NCBI GenBank assembly: GCA_020744425.1
Contig: JAGMUV010000022.1
Location: forward strand, 558,001-622,000
Length of the DNA stretch: 64,000 bases
Direction of reading: 5' to 3'
Origin: Dactylonectria macrodidyma
Lineage: Eukaryota; Ascomycota; Sordariomycetes; Hypocreales; Nectriaceae
Shown one piece after another: positions 55,001 to 63,999 of this stretch. A model generated the notes under the pieces. The model worked only from the letters and a program-made list of their open reading frames with translations, searched no databases and was not told the DNA's origin. The position numbers and the translations under genes were made by a program. How positions within the stretch are numbered: the stretch's first letter is position 1; the number at the start of each line of letters is the position of its first letter.

Positions 55001-57266
55001 GGGCGAACCACCAATCCTTCCGACGCCGGACCCAACACCACAGCTGGTCAGTAGGGACGCCTCACCAGCTTTCGGGTCAACCGGCTCGAACACTTCAACA
55101 CCAGACCCGCCGTTGCAAACAGACCCGAATTCACCTGCCCAACGGTCCGTGGCTGGTCCAGACAGTGACCTTGACGAATATCATGGCCCTCCGATGCAAA
55201 GATCAGCTGCCCCATCGCCAGACAGCCGATTCGAAGACATCGAGCCAAGTCATGCCATTCCAAGTTCAACTGAGTCACGCGATCTTAGTCCTGAAGGAGT
55301 CACCCGGGACACGATCGTAGTTCAACCGCTGAACCCACGCCGGCGACCTTCCCCAGAAGGCAATAGCATGCAACCGGACAAGCAGCCGTCAGGTGACCAA
55401 ACAACTCCTGAAGCTCGCGGCACAACGCGCACACGCCGCAGCCAAAAGGAACTCTACGGTGACCAACCGACTCGCAAGAGTGACCGGACACCAAAGCCAA
55501 ATCGGAAGTATGATGATAACGTGCACAGCGTTTTCACTACCCAGCTTCCAACCGATCAACATCCAGAGGGAAACCTCGCAACATTTCATAGCGTCTTTCT
55601 CGCCGCAGCCTCCAAGACGGCACGAGATCATCGATTTCACCGGGATGAACTTGTACGACTTCCCAAACGATATCAGGATCTAGAAGACCACCCAATGGGC
55701 TCAGAATTCAAAGCAGCCATAAGAAAGGAATTACACGATCTCCTCCGACGAGGCACCTGGAGACTGGTCGAACGCGATAAAGCTCGTGGACTACCCCTTC
55801 CGCTGAAGTGGGTATTCACCTATAAATTCGATCAAGATGGCTACCTCCAAAGGTGCAAGGCTCGCGTCTGTGTCCGTGGGGATCTCCAAGATGACGATGG
55901 CGGACTGGAAACTTATGCCGCCACGCTTGCAGCAAAGACCTTCAGGATCATGATGGCAACAGCGGCACGATTCGATCTCGAGATTCGACAATTCGACGTT
56001 GGGAACGCATTCCTCTACAGCGACCTCAAGAAGGACCAACCCGTCTACGTTCAGCTTCCCAAGGGATATGTGGAACTTGGTTTCCTGAAGCCAGGGGAAA
56101 CGTCAACCATGATCGCGGAACTCGACAAGGCCCTCTACGGTCTTCGCGAGGCTCCACTCCTTTGGTATAACGAGATTTCTGAGGCGCTCAAGGAAGCAGG
56201 GATTGATCGCACGGATGAAGAACCCTGCGTCTTTACCAATGGCAAGATCCTAGTTCTCGTCTATGTTGACGATATCCTGATCCTCAGCCCACGGCAAGAG
56301 AAGCAGGTGGTAGACAACCTCGTTCAACATCTCCAATGCAAATACAACCTGCGCGAAGAAGAGTTCAAATGGTATCTTGGCATCAGAGTTATTAGGGATC
56401 GACCAAATCGGAAGATCTACCTCTGCCAAGACGCTTACGTTGAGAAAATCGCACGAAAATTCAAGCTCTGCGATTCAAAACTTCGAGTGCCATCGATCCC
56501 GATCACAACGATCCCTCTTGTCAAATATGACGGACAGGCCACCAAGGAAGAAGTCAAAGCGTATCAAGAACGCGTTGGGTCTTTGATGTATATCGCAGTT
56601 ATGACCAGACCGGACATAGCGCGAGCAGCAGCCCAGCTTGCAAGGTTCTTGACAAACCCATCGCCTGAACATCTTGCTGCAGCCAACCAATGCATTCGTT
56701 ACCTCTACGCGACGAGATTCCTTGCCATCATCTATGATGGGATGCACGCAGGAGAGGCTCTTGTGATCGCAAGTGATGCGTCATTTGCAGATGATATCGA
56801 GACCCGACGCTCATCGCAGGGATATGTCATGACACTGTTCAACGGACCGGTCGTATGGAAGGCTGGTCTCCAAGACACAGTCACGACTTCGACAACTGAA
56901 GCAGAAATCTTGAGCCTAGAGAGAACAGCCAAAGAGAGCTACGCCCTAGACCGCCTTCTCAGGGATATCTCTCTTGATCTTGGACCACTTAAGATATACT
57001 GCGACAATCTTCAGTCGATCCGACTTGTGGTTGAGGAGAACCAGAGAATTACGACGAAGTTGCGACATGTTGACGTCCAGAACATGTGGCTGAAGCAGGA
57101 ATTCAAGAAAGGTAGATTTCTGGTGGAATACCTCAAGACTGATCAAATGCCAGCAGACGGCTTGACGAAAGCTCTGTCCAGATCTAAGTTTGAGCACTTC
57201 CGCTCAATGCTGAATTTGGTCGATATCAAGAGGGAGGTGGGCTTGGGAGACCAAGCTATGCAATAG
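52086..57266 (+). CDS. Gag-pol polyprotein of the complete copia element
   Basis: 1,726 residues in one frame, ATG at 52086. Gag occupies about residues 1-370, with a non-standard zinc-knuckle-like C-P-C-G-x5-H-x5-C (from C280). Protease active site DCGATTH starts at D396. The GAG-pre-integrase segment (WHLRSCHAGPQALEQL) carries the HHCC-type finger ending C-x2-C. Integrase D634, D695 and E737 give the D-D-E triad (FIDIFEF, IRIDNERAV, GGAERPGG). A disordered Pro/Ser linker (about 950-1140) follows. Reverse transcriptase has QFDVGNAFLYSDL and the YVDD box at 1393-1396. RNase H begins around D1564 (IASDASFADD) and includes the TSTTEAEILSL motif. The order protease-integrase-RT-RNase H defines Ty1/copia. 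It encodes everything for particle assembly, reverse transcription and insertion; no frameshift between gag and pol is needed. Confidence 0.96.
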   Translation: MTAKSEVALSRPSEWTAWYDDFVSRAETSKIFDFVDPDKDAPILEEPKEPMTSEEMLGLLNKAAYKAWTHATQQNAAVAGPRPEPATDLTDGQWTRLTRLQSEYKVQLATFANRQRAYAELAVWVRSTVDKTYLGNTTSKSDLRTIVRDLRSSLAPSEDEQKEEARLRYRQVLAQTKRVKPEDWLVAWSKAKLEGERHKIAELEGQSAINDFLAATSAFDSTWASQQKVQIMNSKKFGLKMDVTLRALGELFHEQVRSTRMTSKLTDSVFAVSDAAQSHCPCGLPSSKHRWKPVDCAAVQIATNGESKDGRHVKSSRVKTCKEALKQAKWKNLVDTVKGSAATAKSDQPEDKGNPRKHGDFAGLTIDANGLSSGTSDSVFAALREKHPLYNSTIYDCGATTHIVNDKSLLTDVREAVETDYVMIGEGSLKVEARGIRRMENVLDGEDGRNTRALVLLDVAYVPRFHTNIISAKKLARKGLWHCGFDNTLRMGTYDDNDILCRLTDQYDLDVVEYKPVSRSYFKLPQSLISVFNAFQDVFSSFQADRLKPRRQRMATSRVPAPPRLDSSEIWHLRSCHAGPQALEQLVLQTKGVRIKGPTTVQCTACGTGKATEIISRRESPNRSRQPFYRIFIDIFEFPAAYNGHRYVLLITDEFSGMMFSWSLASKTEVSKIIKNFEARVKRHTGASICKIRIDNERAVINLPFQRDSEFQIWATEVGMEIELPPTHTKEPTGGAERPGGINQLRMRCMIGLLPQDLWPEFYRAAVWIHNILPSRRNEWMSPKEKMDRWFHQHFRWYRPPNVDFDATKDLRPDWRGIYAYGCKAYPLNSRYKAGKDINQFKLGPRAHVGYLVGYHASNIYRIWVPKLNQVILSRDVRFNEEEFFDPEKEEQLETEAVVEYRPTLQALEPLPRRDWDTILDEFLYEFDDHILGFNPDGSNSGVEDARGATSGAADSTSQPVQPLSQRLLTPLGEPPILPTPDPTPQLVSRDASPAFGSTGSNTSTPDPPLQTDPNSPAQRSVAGPDSDLDEYHGPPMQRSAAPSPDSRFEDIEPSHAIPSSTESRDLSPEGVTRDTIVVQPLNPRRRPSPEGNSMQPDKQPSGDQTTPEARGTTRTRRSQKELYGDQPTRKSDRTPKPNRKYDDNVHSVFTTQLPTDQHPEGNLATFHSVFLAAASKTARDHRFHRDELVRLPKRYQDLEDHPMGSEFKAAIRKELHDLLRRGTWRLVERDKARGLPLPLKWVFTYKFDQDGYLQRCKARVCVRGDLQDDDGGLETYAATLAAKTFRIMMATAARFDLEIRQFDVGNAFLYSDLKKDQPVYVQLPKGYVELGFLKPGETSTMIAELDKALYGLREAPLLWYNEISEALKEAGIDRTDEEPCVFTNGKILVLVYVDDILILSPRQEKQVVDNLVQHLQCKYNLREEEFKWYLGIRVIRDRPNRKIYLCQDAYVEKIARKFKLCDSKLRVPSIPITTIPLVKYDGQATKEEVKAYQERVGSLMYIAVMTRPDIARAAAQLARFLTNPSPEHLAAANQCIRYLYATRFLAIIYDGMHAGEALVIASDASFADDIETRRSSQGYVMTLFNGPVVWKAGLQDTVTTSTTEAEILSLERTAKESYALDRLLRDISLDLGPLKIYCDNLQSIRLVVEENQRITTKLRHVDVQNMWLKQEFKKGRFLVEYLKTDQMPADGLTKALSRSKFEHFRSMLNLVDIKREVGLGDQAMQ

Positions 57267-57328
57267 GATGATGGTGATTTTATGGCTGGTTGTGATAGCT
57301 TCTAGCAGCGTCGACTTGATCACTCAAC

Positions 57329-57339
57329 GCTGGGGGGTG
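57329..57339 (+). other. Polypurine tract
   Basis: GCTGGGGGGTG directly before the 3' LTR. The second copia family has the same kind of G-rich tract (CTGGGGGGGTA) before its LTR at 61380 (minus strand). Confidence 0.7.
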
Positions 57340-57606
57340 TGTCGCATATCAAGCCCCGGCCCCACTAGAGCAGCTGCCGTCGAAATGAGGCAAGGATCAC
57401 GATCATCGTGAACTTGTTCACGATGAGAGTGAACGACCACAATTAGCGTCAAGCAGCAGGCTGCTGCCTAAACAGCCAACGCTTTCATTTGTGTATAAAA
57501 GAGCTGCACGGCTCAGTGCATCTTGGCATTGAGTTCTTGCTCCTTAGATAATTCTCATCAATTGACCGATGCCAACAATGATCCCTGTGGAGCCAATTGT
57601 CTGACA
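57340..57606 (+). repeat. 3' LTR of the complete copia element
   Basis: 267 bp; I found no difference from the 5' LTR when reading the two side by side. Confidence 0.96.
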
Positions 57607-57747
57607 CACCGTCCCGATTTACACCTAATTTGTAAGGCAACAGCCGACATCGCTGATCACAAAGCCGACTGCGGCGTCTCCCCTTTTTCTAGCTAGTCAG
57701 ATCAATCATAACACACAATTCCTATGCATCCTGCCGCGGCTAGCTTT

Positions 57748-59500
57748 CAATAGGTACATATGTCTGAGAGGAGCACAGCTCCCTATATAGTATCCACACC
57801 CCAGCCACCAGCAGATCGGACCATCTTAGTCATACGGTCTCAACATTCCCAACCAGGCCCCCGTGATAGGGGCTCTGCCCCGGCAGCCGCTGTTACTATT
57901 CCAGCAATTTATACCTATCTCTCTAGTAGAGAGATGGGTCAGCTACACCAACAGCTGGGTCCGTCACCTGTTGCAGCAGCACGAAGCCGGCTGCCGCAGA
58001 TTGAAGCCACGGTCGCGGCTGCTAGGTTGGACCCCAACCTCTGTTGCCGAAATCTACATATGGATCGCAATATTGATATATATGCAAATCAACATACAAC
58101 ATAAGATCAAGAGCTATTGGAGAGTTTCTGGGCTAAGGGACATGACTTCCCGGCACCCAATTACTCATTGGATGCCTTATAACCGGTTCCAGCTACTATC
58201 TCAGCATATCCGTCTCTTTGACGCCTGGTCTGACCACATACAGCATATGTCCACAACTTTCTGGAACCCAGGCATATCTATTGCTGTAGATGAGTGTATG
58301 GTCCGCTTCCTCGGCCGGTCTCATGAGACTACAACTGTCCCTAGCAAGCCGATACCAACAGGCTTCAAAGTATGGGTTGTGGCTCAAAAGGGGTAGTTCC
58401 TACGGTGGATTTGGCACCGGCCAGGCCGTAAGTTCGGGCCCATTGGGGTCCAGCCGGCTCGACGGCGGCAAGGACCACAGCTACGACGGAGCCAGCGGCA
58501 GATACAAGAGAGGAAGACGATCTATCTGAACCCGACTCAAGCTGTGGTTGTTGCCCTAGTAAGCCTCCTACCAGAATCCACATATCACGTATTTCTCGAT
58601 AACCTATTCTCTTCCAACAACCTCTTTCGCCGGCTCCGTCAGCTAGGCCACGGAGCCACAGGCACAGCCCGCCGTAACTGTGGCTTACACACCTCCCTCG
58701 TCAAGCTGAAGGCTGTAGACAATACAGCTGCCGGCAACCTCGAATTCAACGTCCTCACAGCTACCCCCACCCCAGATGACTTGGTCAGTTGCAAGGACAT
58801 AGTTAGCCGTATTTCCCTTACTAATTTGTCTTCCGCTAGGTCAATCAGATCGCGTGGAAAGACAACGCCCTCGTGTTGTTCCTGTTAGCTGTGTTCACGG
58901 GCGATGAAAGAAGTCACCGCTACAGGAAGAAGCCGACAGGGGACCAAATTCAAGCCCGGCCAATACGGCGTTTCTTTGGTGATGACCACACCAAGCTGAT
59001 TTCTATCCCGTCTATCGCTGCCGCCTACAATGACGAGATGAACGCGGTAGACCGCGGTGACCAGCTACGGCCTTATTGGGGCCCCAACCGCCGTGTACGT
59101 AGGGGCGGCTGGAAGGCCCTCGCTTGGGACTTTCTATTAGAAATAGCCCTTATCAACAGCTTCACTTTATAGCTTCAAGGGCAGCCGCAGTGGAAGCCGT
59201 ACGATGACCAAGAGCCTTGGCGGCAACGGCTTGTAAATGACCTCATTACAACATACGGCCCGCGGGGTCAGGCACGTAAGAGGTTTCGGACTGGAGACAT
59301 ATTTACGGCGGCGTCACAGCACAATTGGGTTCGAAATAAGAATCCGTCAGGCGAGGCCCGGCCACAACAGCCGTTGGCAGAGGTCAGCGGCAACAGCCGG
59401 TCTGTACGGAAATCGCGGTATCGGTGTGAGCAATGCGATGTAGCTCTTTGTAGATCGGGAAATTGCTGGGACTTCTATCACCATATAAAATACTACGTCA
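57748..59500 (+). pseudogene. PiggyBac-like transposase pseudogene
   Basis: Key segments in order: YIWIAILIYMQINIQHKIKSYW, FQLLSQHIRLFD, the catalytic-region GISIAVDECMVRFLGRS, KPIPTGFKVWVVAQKG, then a TAG stop (58394-58396) followed in the same frame by FLRWIWHRPGR. ALVSLLPESTYHVFLDNLFSS comes next. A 46-nt intron (58794-58839, GTCAGT...CTAG) leads to NQIAWKDNALVLFLLAVFTG and YNDEMNAVDRGDQLRPYW. After a second TAG (59170-59172), a cysteine-rich tail CEQCDVALCRSGNCWDFYHH closes the gene, as in piggyBac proteins. The frame shifts near the N-terminus (57760-57870). TTAA ends could not be assigned. Two nonsense codons make it inactive. Confidence 0.82.
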
Positions 59501-59537
59501 CCCCATGCACATTGGAGCGGCGATGGGGTGCATGGGG
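59501..59537. repeat. 10-bp perfect hairpin
   Basis: CCCCATGCAC (59501-59510) and GTGCATGGGG (59528-59537) around a 17-nt loop, between the converging piggyBac-like and Pif1-like frames; possibly a transposon sub-terminal structure. Confidence 0.6.
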
Positions 59538-59593
59538 TAGCCTCAGCCGAAGGCTGTGTGTCCGCGGACCGGGAAGCTATTACTACTACTACA

Positions 59594-61102
59594 TTATCTA
59601 CGTACTAATCCATTGCCATGGCCATTATTGGTATTATGTGACATGTACGGATTCCGTGTGAGCACCTGTCGTTTCCGAAGCTCCTGATCCCTCATCTTCA
59701 TCTTCATGCCATCCGGGGGAGACCCGTAGACCAGGTGATTACGATCAAATGGTGCATCCAACATCAGACCCTCGAGTGTTTTCACGCGAGAGACAGCCAC
59801 GTAGCTTAAACCAGTCTGAAAGTCCCGGCAGGACAGATCTGTAACTATCATGTCTTCGGTGATGCTTTGTGACTTGTGCACAGTAATTGCGTAGCACACG
59901 ATCAGGGGAAACTGGGTGCGAGCGCAGAGAGTGGCCCCGATGAGGAAGTCCCTCTCCACTAGGAGAATCGGGACAATCTTCCTGCTATCAGCGGTGGTCA
60001 GGAATACCGGTCCGCTGTATTTGTCAAACTCCATCATGATAACACAGGGAGGGTCTTGGATGGGGTCGGCCCCAGGTGCCCAGCCGATATCGTAAACTGT
60101 GCCGCGAGCGCCGTTGCAGAGGCCAACTGGCTGCCAAAGGTTGGACGTCAGCATCAGACGGGAGCCAATGCATATGGGGATCTGCTTCGCAAGGTTGCCC
60201 GCCTTGTCATCAGGCGCAGCAGCCGCGCCAGGGCCGACGTTCTTAGCCATGACCCGGATGACTGGCCGGCTGAGGCGGTCGAGGTGATAGTGGTTATATT
60301 CGTTCACCCTATCTTTAGTGGCGTATACTCGTAAGGCGTTGATAAACCTTGTGACCTCTTGATCGTCTAGTTTTGCCTGTACGCGGCTGGAAAGGAGCTT
60401 CCAGGACTCTACAGATAGTTGAAGCAACCGCAATTCCCCGAGAGCTAGGCGGAATGCCTCCTGATCGTCGCCACGCTGCCGCTGGATAACTTTCAAGAAG
60501 ACCGATTTATCGAATCGCCTATATGCGTTTCTGCCCTTAATCTCTACTCCCTGAACCTCTTTGTCGTAATAAAGCGGCTTCTGTAGCACAGGGGGAAGCT
60601 GAAAGAAGTCACCAACTAAGAGGATGTTCAGGCCGCTAAAGAACTCTTCGTTCTTGTTCGGGAACGCCTCGCGGAGACGGTCATCGATCCAAGATAGCTG
60701 ACGCAGTCCTAGCATGCTCTTCTCATCAATGATCAGATACTTGATATCTTTAAGCTTCTTCTGGAGCTGGGCTTTATCAATGGCCGAGAGAGGCTTGAAG
60801 TCCTTATTAATTGGCAGGTGCAATAGGGAATGTAAGGTAGTGCCCGAAATCTGATTTCCCGCGATGCCCGTGGGTGCGGCACGCCAGACGGGCGTCCCTC
60901 TCCTGCCCGTCGCGGCTTGAAGGTGCGCGGAGAGCAGGTTAATAAGATATGACTTGCCAGTGCCGCCTCTCCTATCTACATGGAGTAATAACTGGGAAGG
61001 AACCCCTGTTAGGAAGTGGCCCATTACTGTGTCGTACACTAGGCGCTGATCTCGATTTAGGGAATCGCGAGCTTCTAAGGGCTGATGGTCCACGTTGAGA
61101 TT
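59594..61102 (-). CDS. Pif1-like helicase frame lacking a start codon
   Basis: The frame is open from just after a TAG at 61103-61105 and has no ATG near its beginning (it reads NLNVDHQPLEARDSLNRDQR), so the N-terminus lies in a missing or separate exon. About 500 residues carry the superfamily 1B motifs: Walker A GGTGKS (about residue 43), GIAGNQISGTTLHSLL (Ia), LIIDEKSMLG (Walker B), LLVGDFFQLPPV (III), YAITVHKSQS (V) and GLSYVAVSRVKTLEGL (VI). Pif1-like helicases unwind DNA 5' to 3'; fungal genomes carry many transposon-associated copies. An AG acceptor-like TAG sits right before the frame. The copia LTR 54 bp upstream suggests that insertion cut off the 5' part. Confidence 0.75.
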   Translation of the reverse strand, partial: NLNVDHQPLEARDSLNRDQRLVYDTVMGHFLTGVPSQLLLHVDRRGGTGKSYLINLLSAHLQAATGRRGTPVWRAAPTGIAGNQISGTTLHSLLHLPINKDFKPLSAIDKAQLQKKLKDIKYLIIDEKSMLGLRQLSWIDDRLREAFPNKNEEFFSGLNILLVGDFFQLPPVLQKPLYYDKEVQGVEIKGRNAYRRFDKSVFLKVIQRQRGDDQEAFRLALGELRLLQLSVESWKLLSSRVQAKLDDQEVTRFINALRVYATKDRVNEYNHYHLDRLSRPVIRVMAKNVGPGAAAAPDDKAGNLAKQIPICIGSRLMLTSNLWQPVGLCNGARGTVYDIGWAPGADPIQDPPCVIMMEFDKYSGPVFLTTADSRKIVPILLVERDFLIGATLCARTQFPLIVCYAITVHKSQSITEDMIVTDLSCRDFQTGLSYVAVSRVKTLEGLMLDAPFDRNHLVYGSPPDGMKMKMRDQELRKRQVLTRNPYMSHNTNNGHGNGLVRR

Positions 61103-61155
61103 CTAGGGGTTTTCCGCTTTGCGTTGCTTTGTTGCATCTGATAGGAAGGGTGCAT

Positions 61156-61380
61156 TGTGATGTAAGTAGAAGCTCTTGATTTCTATCTAACTGAGGGCTC
61201 GCGGCAGACCTATTTGTAGGTTGCCCTCATAGCTATGATAAGGTTCTCGGTAGACCGGATCCCAAGGGATCCGGGTCTTCGAGACCGGCTTGTTAGGAAG
61301 CCGGGTCTTTGAGACCGGTTTATTAGAGATCCGAGCCTTTGAGACTTTATCTTCAGTCTCAACAGTTGATAGATGTGACA
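61156..61380 (-). repeat. Putative 3' LTR of the second copia family
   Basis: On the minus strand the sequence TGTCACATCTATCAACTG follows a G-rich polypurine tract (CTGGGGGGGTA), which is where a 3' LTR must begin. The proposed end, TTACATCACA, gives TG...CA termini and 225 bp, but the 5' LTR lies outside the window, so the end and target duplication are unproven. Three diverged direct repeats of about 30 bp (GGGTCTTYGAGACCGG) fill 61255-61345. Confidence 0.55.
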
Positions 61381-61527
61381 TACCCCCCCAGGTTGAATGG
61401 GGATTCAAACTGAATAGATAGGAAATATAGGAAAATGGCCCTTGTTGGAAGGACGGTTGTTGCGTAGGCTAGGAAAATAGGGATAGGAAATTGAAGGAAA
61501 AGACTGATAGAAGGAAATCGGGCTCTG

Positions 61528-63999
61528 CTAGCCCTCGTCATCTGTCTCGATCTGTGTCTCGATTAGACTCCTGATATCAATAAGTCCTAGCTGTCTGACG
61601 AAGAGTTCGAATTTCTGACCAGGCAGGGGCTTGGTCAGACCGTCTGCTAGCATCTCTGCTGTTTTCGTGTATTTGACTTGAAATAATCCATTGAAGTAGG
61701 ACTGCCGGGCCCAACAGCTGTGGATATCAACGTGCCGTAGGGCTGTTCGGATCCGCGGGATCTGCAGAGTGATGAGCCGGATCGTCTGTTGGTTGTCACA
61801 CTGAATGACTAGCTGTTGGTCTAGCTGAAGGTCTAGCTGTTGGAATAGCCGTTGGGTAGCTAGGGCTTCCTTAGCTGTGTGTGTGAAAGCAAGGAGCTCT
61901 GCTTCTGTAGATGAAGTTGTAACTGTATCCTGTTTCCCGGCTTTCCAGCTAATAGGTCCGCCGAACAGAGTCATGATCATCCCTTGGGACGATTTCCGGG
62001 TCTTCGGGTCGTCTGCGAAGGCTGCGTCTGATGCAACTAGGAATTCGAGGTCCTGATCCGTCTGATCGGCCGGGCCCGGGGCGGCTGCTGATCCGGCTGC
62101 TGATCCGGCTATTGGAATTGCGATTTGAATGATCGGTATTTGAGAGCTTTGACCGCTGAATTGGATAGCTAGATATCGGGTTGCGTAGAGGTAGATGATG
62201 ACCCTATCTGCGATCCGGTGATGGTCTTCCGTTGGATTGAGTAAGTGTTCTGCTAGCCGGGCTGCGGCCTTAGCTACGTCAGGCCGGCTGATGACTGCGA
62301 TGTAGTTGATCGATCCGACTTTCTGCTGGAATAGGATCACCTGGTCCTGCTGGGCTTGATACGGGTTTTTCCGTAGGTCGTTGGTTGGTAGAGGGTTTCC
62401 TTTGAAATCGTCGGTTAGCTTGACCTTAAAGCGGGCAGCTGTTTTCTCGATGTATGAGTCCTGACAGAGCCACAGCTTCTTAGCTAGCTTATCCCTTAGA
62501 ATTCGGATCCCTAGGAACCAGGAAAGGTCCCCAAGGTCCTGCATCTGATACCGCTGTTTGAGCCTATTGATCAGGGTCTCAGCAGCTAGCTGATCCTTTG
62601 TTCGATATAGCAAGACGATATCGTCAACGTAGAAGAAGACGGTCAGCCAGCTGTTGTTGCAGATACAAGGGTCTTCTGCACACTGCTGCAGACCTAGCTG
62701 CTGGAAGGTCTGAAGGAGGTCTCGTTGCCACAGTAAGGGTGATCTGCGTAGCCCGTATAGGGCCTTTCGTAGCCGTAGACTCCATCCGTGCCGTTTGAAT
62801 CCATCCGGGCAGCGGATGTAGACTTCTTCGTCTAGTGGGCTGTTGGTGAAGGCGTTGATTGCGTCTAGCTGCCTAGCCTCTAGCTGGAATTTAGCTGCTA
62901 TAGCCATAAGGACCCGGAAGGACCTTCCTGCTAAGGTTGCTGCATAGGTCTCTTTGTCGTCAAGGGGCTGAAGATCCCCTCGGACACAGAGCCGGGCCTT
63001 GAACTTCGTAAGGAACCCATGCTTATCCGTCTTGTATTTAAAGACCCAGGTCGTCGGGATAGGGGTCTTTTTGGCCTGTTCGGATAGAACAGCCTCAAAG
63101 GTCCCTTGACCCCACAGGTCTCTCATCTGGATCTCGCAGGCCTGCTTGAATTGGCGGCCAAAGGGGTGATTTTCTAGCTCTTTGAAAGTCCTAGGTTCCG
63201 GCGGAAGGTTCCGTCTGTGGAGCTTTTCTTCCCTTCCGTTGAAGAAGCTGCTGAAAAAGCTAGCCTTTCGGATTGGATCGATAGCTGGTTCGTCTGCTGG
63301 GCCGGTTCCTTGGCCCCTGATGCGGTCTGAGGCTCGAGACGCAGCAGGCCACGGTCTTCGCGGTCCTCGTGGGCCCCCTCGTCTAGCCGGCTCTGACGTC
63401 TGTGTCGGCTCCGGGCTAGGTTGCCTGCTAGTTGGGCTGCCGGGCTGTTCCGGCGGCGTAGAAAATGGAGGATCCGGGCTTTCGGATGGCGGTGCCGTTG
63501 TCTGTGGGGTCGGAAGATAGGGATCTTCGTCATCGTCGTCGTCAGAGTCCTTGTCTTCCTGCTCGTTGAGATCTAGATCTTGGAACGCTAGGTCTTCCGG
63601 ATCCGGGCTGCCCGGACTGTCCGGATTAGCTAGATCGGGTGTGGCTTCGGTACGGTCCGTAGCGTCGTCCGGGTCCGTGTCTTCGGGTCCGTCTGACCTA
63701 TCGAGGTCATGTTGATCGGGCTGTTCGTGCTGATCAGGGTCATCGAGGGCTACCTCGATCGTTGACCTGATTTCCTCGTCTTCATCACTATCGCTGTCAA
63801 TGTGGGCTGGAAGCAGGAACCGCACCCTAGGCTGTCGAATTGGCTGAGGGATTGGGTGGTTCTTAGGATCATAGAAGGTTTTCTCGTCGAATGTGACGTC
63901 CCTGACCCTCCGGACCTCTGACCTTTCCGGGATCCAGATCCTGAAGATGTTGTTCGAATCGTATCCAACTAGGTAGCCGATTTCTGCGTGGGCGGCTGT
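61528..63999 (-). CDS. Copia polyprotein, 3' part (integrase end, RT, RNase H)
   Basis: The frame is open to the right edge, where it encodes the end of integrase (AEIGYLVGYDSNNIFRIWIP, VRDVTFDE). A long acidic Asp/Glu/Pro linker of about 200 residues follows. Reverse transcriptase comes next (LENHPFGRQFKQACEIQMRD, QLDAINAFTNSPLDEEVYI, ALYGLRRSPLLW, and the FYVDDIVLL box), then RNase H (LVASDAAFADDPKTRKSSQG, TTSSTEAELLAF) and a C-terminal ADGLTKPLPGQKF end. No stop or frameshift is seen in 824 codons. Sequence and linker differ clearly from the element at 51633-57606, so this is a second copia family, probably also young. Confidence 0.93.
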   Translation of the reverse strand, partial: TAAHAEIGYLVGYDSNNIFRIWIPERSEVRRVRDVTFDEKTFYDPKNHPIPQPIRQPRVRFLLPAHIDSDSDEDEEIRSTIEVALDDPDQHEQPDQHDLDRSDGPEDTDPDDATDRTEATPDLANPDSPGSPDPEDLAFQDLDLNEQEDKDSDDDDDEDPYLPTPQTTAPPSESPDPPFSTPPEQPGSPTSRQPSPEPTQTSEPARRGGPRGPRRPWPAASRASDRIRGQGTGPADEPAIDPIRKASFFSSFFNGREEKLHRRNLPPEPRTFKELENHPFGRQFKQACEIQMRDLWGQGTFEAVLSEQAKKTPIPTTWVFKYKTDKHGFLTKFKARLCVRGDLQPLDDKETYAATLAGRSFRVLMAIAAKFQLEARQLDAINAFTNSPLDEEVYIRCPDGFKRHGWSLRLRKALYGLRRSPLLWQRDLLQTFQQLGLQQCAEDPCICNNSWLTVFFYVDDIVLLYRTKDQLAAETLINRLKQRYQMQDLGDLSWFLGIRILRDKLAKKLWLCQDSYIEKTAARFKVKLTDDFKGNPLPTNDLRKNPYQAQQDQVILFQQKVGSINYIAVISRPDVAKAAARLAEHLLNPTEDHHRIADRVIIYLYATRYLAIQFSGQSSQIPIIQIAIPIAGSAAGSAAAPGPADQTDQDLEFLVASDAAFADDPKTRKSSQGMIMTLFGGPISWKAGKQDTVTTSSTEAELLAFTHTAKEALATQRLFQQLDLQLDQQLVIQCDNQQTIRLITLQIPRIRTALRHVDIHSCWARQSYFNGLFQVKYTKTAEMLADGLTKPLPGQKFELFVRQLGLIDIRSLIETQIETDDEG

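Larger units (their letters stand above)
51633..57606 (+). mobile_element. Complete Ty1/copia LTR retrotransposon, 5,974 bp
   Basis: Two 267-bp LTRs (TGTCGCATATC...TTGTCTGACA), with no difference found on reading, bound the element. A 5-bp target duplication CACCG flanks it (51628-51632 and 57607-57611). Inside are a primer-binding site, a single gag-pol frame of 1,726 codons without a stop, and a G-rich polypurine tract. Identical LTRs mean a very recent insertion, and no coding damage is seen, so the element could be active. It shows no RIP-type stops, unlike older neighbours. Confidence 0.97.

Noticed and set aside
54613..55320. 235-codon frame inside the copia element
   Set aside because: Out-of-frame shadow of the gag-pol linker region.
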